Shown piece after piece: positions 23,801-27,332 of a DNA stretch of 27,332 nt. Positions within the stretch are counted from its first letter, which is position 1; each line of letters opens with the position of its first letter. Position numbers and translations under genes: made by a program. Origin of the DNA: Rhizophagus sp. LPA8_4_AMF (Eukaryota > Glomeromycota > Glomeromycetes > Glomerales > Glomeraceae); the NCBI GenBank assembly GCA_021464525.1, contig JADRCO010000733.1:1-27332 (forward strand), in the 5' to 3' direction. Under the pieces are notes generated by a model. The model saw only the letters and a list, made by a program, of their open reading frames with translations. It was not told where the DNA came from and searched no databases.

Positions 23801-24497
23801 GATGATATTAATGGTAGGAGAAAATTTTACTACAACAATTTCAATGTTTATATTTATTTAATCTTATTTATTTATTTCTTACAGATGATGATGAAATGTA
23901 TAATAATCCAAACCTTCATTCAGAAGAACAAGATGAGCTGGAAATTCCTGATGGTAAGTTTTAATTGCTTTAAAAGAAATTTACCATTATTTTCTTTTAC
24001 TAATTAGTATTTACTGTTATTTATTTATTCTTTAGACGGATTTTAAATTTTCTTTTAGCAATAAATTAACGATATTATTATTATATTTTGAAGATCTTAT
24101 CATTTATTTATATTTTATTTTTGAATTATTTAAACACTAAGGCTAGAGTAGTAAAAAAAATATTTCACAAGATTCTTAGTTTGTAATTTAAATAATTATA
24201 TAATAAATTTGAATTATTAAATATATAAATTATCACCAAAAAGATATTTATGTTGTTACAACCTCTAAGTTAATCAGAATTTATCATCTTTATTAGGATA
24301 AGTAAGAGAGATTCTTTAACAAGATCAATTCCCTTTACAAATTTCATATATACAAGGAAGGTAGTGAAATAATTTTATCAGAGTTCAGCTAATACAAGTT
24401 CCATTGACATCTGTTGAAAATGAAAATGAAAATGAAAATAATTAGTTATTTACTATGCTATCCATAAACAAATGGGCTATTATCCTTTAAAATTAAG
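20874..24497 (+). repeat. Tandem duplication unit 2 (contains kinase C)
   Basis: Second head-to-tail copy, about 3.6 kb, directly following unit 1. It is longer than unit 1 mainly because its 3' tail keeps extra small exons (23357-23389, 23490-23543, 23629-23673) that are lost or decayed in B. It ends at AAATTAAG just before the insertion at 24498. Confidence 0.8.
21318..24046 (+). CDS. TKL-type protein kinase, copy C (complete, 12 exons)
   Basis: Proposed exons: 21318-21905, 21977-22769, 22862-22873 (12 nt), 22981-23022, 23089-23160, 23230-23277, 23357-23389, 23490-23543, 23629-23673, 23754-23813, 23885-23953, 24036-24046. They give 608 residues. The start at 21318 is chosen because MSFIRREF matches copies B and D. 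An upstream in-frame ATG at 21132 would add 62 residues translated from the conserved upstream region and is rejected. Same architecture as B: Cys motif C76/C79/C89/C92, KGGFSEIY loop, VILK, HRDLHSGN, SDLGFCGP, APEVINGKEY, CWNADPSKRPD. The exon at 23629 uses an unusual acceptor (GACGAAAAAG) and may be skipped; removing it keeps the frame. Catalytic residues are intact. Confidence 0.87.
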
Positions 24498-25821
24498 GGT
24501 AGAGTAATCACCCTAATTAATTTTTATTATAAATGTCCACCAATTTAGATCATAACAACTGGCTAAATAATCTACCGAAAGATGAGGTCATGTTATTGAT
24601 TGGCTAATAATAATTGTGTAACATCTAAAAAACCAGCGCGAATGCCACGAAAGACGAAATGATAAAAAACAATGAAAAACAAATATAATTTTAATAGTCA
24701 TTTAAAATTTAAGGTTCCATACTTTAAAGTGTTTTACTTATTCTTTATTAAATTTAGTAAATAAAATAAGTGACAATATGCGTTATATTCTAAAAAATTT
24801 TATAAAAAGAAAGAAAATGTATACAGTTAGATCATTATACAAAATACCAATATATTCTTTGAGACTCATAAATTCTATACCTTAATTCTTCACAAACTTT
24901 GTCCACTAAGCAAAAACTTAACAGTAAACATATAAAAATTTTATAAAAAAATTATGAAAAAGTATATTTAAAAATATTATGTTTAAAAATAAGCCTTTAA
25001 AATAGTATTTGTTATAATGTCGACTCAAAAATAAACCAAAAAATAAGAACCAATATTATTCTTTATTTCACATTCGCCAAAAACTATATGAAATTCATGA
25101 AGGCTTTAAAACTTCATACGAAGTTTTCTCAAAATTTTTTTAATAAAAAATCTTTTTTAAGTTAAAAAAATAAAGTTCAGACTTGTAGATTTTTAATCAT
25201 ATGAATTTTAACCTCAGAAAATTGATATTAGAATTGACTTGACCTGTTCAGAATACTAGTCCAATGGCTCACAATACAGCTTAATATCCTTCAAGGAGAA
25301 CCGAACTGAATCAACTTCTAACAAAAGCTAAGAAAATTGCTCTATTGGCTCATTTTGGCTTGGGTTTGGCATGCCTTGGACTTTGATGACCAATATGAAA
25401 TAAGATGACAGAATTAATCTAAATGAATTTTTACGAGACAGGACATTTACTATGGTATGCCAGGACAGACAAAATTGCGTTTATTTAAATGCTTGCTCAA
25501 CCGCATATTTTTTACGCCTAAAGTATGATTTAAACATTTATTTTTACATTTAAATGTTTATCATTTTTTTTACAAATTTGGAATTTTTATTAAACGCTTA
25601 TAAATTTTTTTCACAAATTTAGTCTTTCTATAAAAATTATTTAAATGTGGAAATCTAAATAATATATGTTTAAAAATAAAAATTAAACGTTATCAGTTTA
25701 TAACATGAAATAAACGTTTAAAGTCACATCTATCTTAAATGTTTAGACAAGCGTTTAAATAAACGCAATTTTATCTATCCTGGCGTGGCATAATATACTA
25801 TATTGTAGTAAATACTCTACC
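24498..25821. mobile_element. 1.3-kb insertion with 9-bp terminal inverted repeats, non-autonomous DNA element
   Basis: Units 1 and 2 abut directly, but between units 2 and 3 there is extra DNA. It starts with GGTAGAGTA (24498-24506) and ends with TACTCTACC (25813-25821), a perfect 9-bp inverted repeat exactly at the borders. TTTAAA lies just outside both ends, a possible imperfect target duplication. No transposase frame is present. Contents are AT-rich DNA, a perfect hairpin AAAACTTC-ATAC-GAAGTTTT (25108-25127), a less AT-rich patch at 25230-25390 and a MITE-like element at 25450-25800. Confidence 0.55.
25450..25800. mobile_element. MITE-like element with about 36-bp terminal inverted repeats
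   Basis: Arms at 25460-25495 and 25748-25783 match at 33 of 36 positions (CCAGGACAGAC..AAATGCTTG against the inverse). Weaker pairing continues outward (TATGGTATGCC / GGCATAATATA), so the element may span about 25450-25800 with a TA border. The interior is AT-rich, with repeated TTTAAACGTTTA-like words and no coding frame. It sits about 20 bp from the right end of the larger insertion. Confidence 0.7.
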
Positions 25822-25830
25822 TTTAAATGT

Positions 25831-27222
25831 CAAGTTGAGCCCACATTTTGAACCAATCATATTTAAGAAAAAGGGTACAGTGAATAATTTTTACCGCATG
25901 GGTGTGGTACATAAATTTATTCTATTTTATTATTTCTATAATTATAAGCCATGACAATCATTGCCATCATTTTAAAAGTTTTGTTCTTTAGGTTTCACTT
26001 TATTCAAGAAACCATTATAATAACATGACAATTTCATTTCATGATTTGTGATGTGTTTCACATGAGTGTAGATCCATGTTTGAAGCAAAAACATTTTGTG
26101 CAATACTGTATGAGTTGCACTACATTATAAGTTTGTGGATCGTTTCAGATACAAAACTCCGATCAGCCTTTTTTTTCTCATTAATAATATTTTTTTAGCC
26201 CTTCTTTCAGAACTTTATTTTAAAAAAATTTCATGTCTTTCATTCGAAAAGAATTTGCTCATGCAGCAATTAATCGATCAATTGCATTAGTAGATATTAA
26301 TATTCACAATAATATACACAAATGGCATGAATTTATGAAACAATCAGTTCTTGTCGATAATTCTCTTACAGAAGATGAAAAAACTTATGCAATAAGATGG
26401 TTAACTAAAGATTATGATCGAGATAAAATACTTGAAAATTCAGGAACAAGAAGAATTTGTGAAAATTGTAATCAAAAATGTTTAGCTACATTATATTGTG
26501 AATTTTGTGTTCGAAATTATTTAAAAGCAAAATTTTCAAATTGGACATCTGGAAATGATGATATTGATAATTTAATCCAAAAATGTCAAATGGAAACAAC
26601 TAGACCAAATGTGGTAGTTGAATGGATTCCATATAATAATTTACAAAATGTCAGTTATCTAACAAAAGGTGGATTTTCTGAAATTTATACAGCAGTTTGG
26701 ATTGATGGAAAATATGATGAATGGGATGATAAAAAACAATTAAAAAGATTTGGAGGTCAAAATGTAATACTTAAAAGTCTAGAAAATGTTGAAAGTGCAA
26801 ATCAAAGCTGGTTTGAAGAGGTTTGTAATTTAAATGAATCTAGAAGACGCTAATTATTAGTTTATTTATTAAATCTTTACATTTTTAATAGGCTAAATCA
26901 CATTTAGCTATAAGTAATAAATGGCCAGATATTGTTCAATGTTATGGTTTAACACAAAACATATCAAATGGAAATTATATGCTTGTAATAGTTTTAATGA
27001 ATATAAATTTAAGAGAATATTTACAACAAAATCATAATCAAATTACATGGAAGGAAAAAATCAATATTACTTTTGAAATAATTAGAGCACTTTATTTTAT
27101 TCACAAAGAAAATGCAATTCATAGAGATTTACATTCTGGAAATATATTGTATTCAAAACTTAATAGCCAATGTTATATTAGTGATCTTGGATTTTGTGGA
27201 CCTGCTGATAAATCATCAAAAT
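25831..27222 (+). repeat. Tandem duplication unit 3, truncated (contains kinase D)
   Basis: Starts with the same CAAGTTGAGC word as units 1 and 2. Relative to unit 1 it lacks about 45 bp of upstream DNA around the TATATAAG word. It is nearly identical to unit 1 over long tracts and is cut at 27222 by another element. Confidence 0.8.
26233..27222 (+). pseudogene. TKL-type protein kinase, copy D, interrupted by a transposon
   Basis: Exon 1 is 26233-26820, the intron 26821-26891 (71 nt), and exon 2 runs from 26892. The N-terminal segment, Cys motif, glycine loop, VILK, HRDLHSGN and SDLGFCGP are present. Homology to copy B then stops after KSSK, where element sequence starting TAGGGATGGC replaces the activation segment and everything after it. 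The read-through frame would add about 32 element-coded residues and stop at 27320. The APE motif, C-lobe and tail are missing within the window, so this allele cannot encode a whole kinase unless the element is spliced or excised; the rest may continue beyond 27332. Other differences from B nearby (RW to QC before YISDLG) fit relaxed constraint. Confidence 0.8.
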
Positions 27223-27332
27223 TAGGGATGGCAACGGTCGGTCATGGTCGGTTATCGGTCGGTCATAACCGGTCAAGAACCTTTGACCGACCGACCGTTC
27301 TGACCGACCGCTATGGCTGACCGTTTGACCGA
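27223..27332. mobile_element. End of a GC-rich hAT-like DNA element inserted in kinase D
   Basis: Begins TAGGGATGGCAACGGTC exactly where homology with copy B breaks. The next 100 bases are packed with CGGTC and then GACCG words in opposite orientation, centred on an inverted repeat GGTCAA..TTGACC at about 27271-27288. Base composition jumps from about 20-25% to over 50% GC. Known: many hAT ends read (T/C)AGRGATGGCAA and carry clustered subterminal motifs. The preceding 8 bases, ATCAAAAT (27215-27222), would be the target duplication. The element runs off the window. Confidence 0.6.

Noticed and set aside
1..27332. CRISPR arrays, bacterial operons, ribosome binding sites, rRNA
   Set aside because: Spliced eukaryotic genes throughout; no regularly spaced repeats and no rRNA-like sequence seen.

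Overview
The window is eukaryotic and very AT-rich. It has short introns (about 60-100 nt) with GT..AG borders, long gene-poor AT-rich spacers, and four same-strand paralogues of a tyrosine-kinase-like (TKL) protein kinase. The N-terminal ICENCNQKCLATLYC segment, the HRDLHSGNIL / ISDLGFCGPA / APEVINGKEYTFKSDIYS core and the C-terminal FENLPEPRNATE tail are, from established knowledge, the signature of the hugely expanded kinase family of arbuscular mycorrhizal fungi. The source is therefore most likely Rhizophagus irregularis or a close relative (inference from protein style, not a database match).

Layout: (1) 1-1681, + strand, 3' part of kinase copy A, whose 5' end lies outside the window. 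(2) 2803-4868, - strand, a 7-exon gene for a secreted PQQ-type beta-propeller protein with a vicinal Cys-Cys and CCSFRG motif, like polyvinyl-alcohol/quinoprotein dehydrogenases. (3) 4869-9797, gene-free, with several inverted-repeat elements and an ACATAACT-like degenerate microsatellite. (4) 9798-10956, - strand, a two-exon F-box protein with a poly-Asn/Asp start and a Cys-rich C terminus. (5) 10957-17448, about 6.5 kb without a convincing gene. (6) 17449-27222, a tandem array of three kinase units (B, C, D), each with about 400-450 bp of shared upstream sequence. C and D are separated by a 1.3 kb insertion with short terminal inverted repeats that contains a MITE-like element. Copy D is broken at 27223 by the end of a GC-richer element with hAT-like terminal sequence and many CGGTC/GACCG motifs.

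Working through splice signals gives multi-exon models for the kinases. Exon 1 (N-terminal segment, Cys motif, glycine loop, VILK lysine) and exon 2 (rest of the kinase) are followed by a string of 7-10 very small exons. All the internal ones begin and end in phase 1, and the tail ends at ..EIPDDGF-stop. Because every internal tail exon is a multiple of three and symmetric, each can be lost, gained or skipped without a frameshift, and copies A, B and C do differ in exon content. Two other signals stand out. Residues 6-64 differ between copies almost only at nonsynonymous sites, while flanking promoter and kinase DNA is identical, and there are clear conversion-like identity tracts between copies. 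All sequence comparisons were made by eye.
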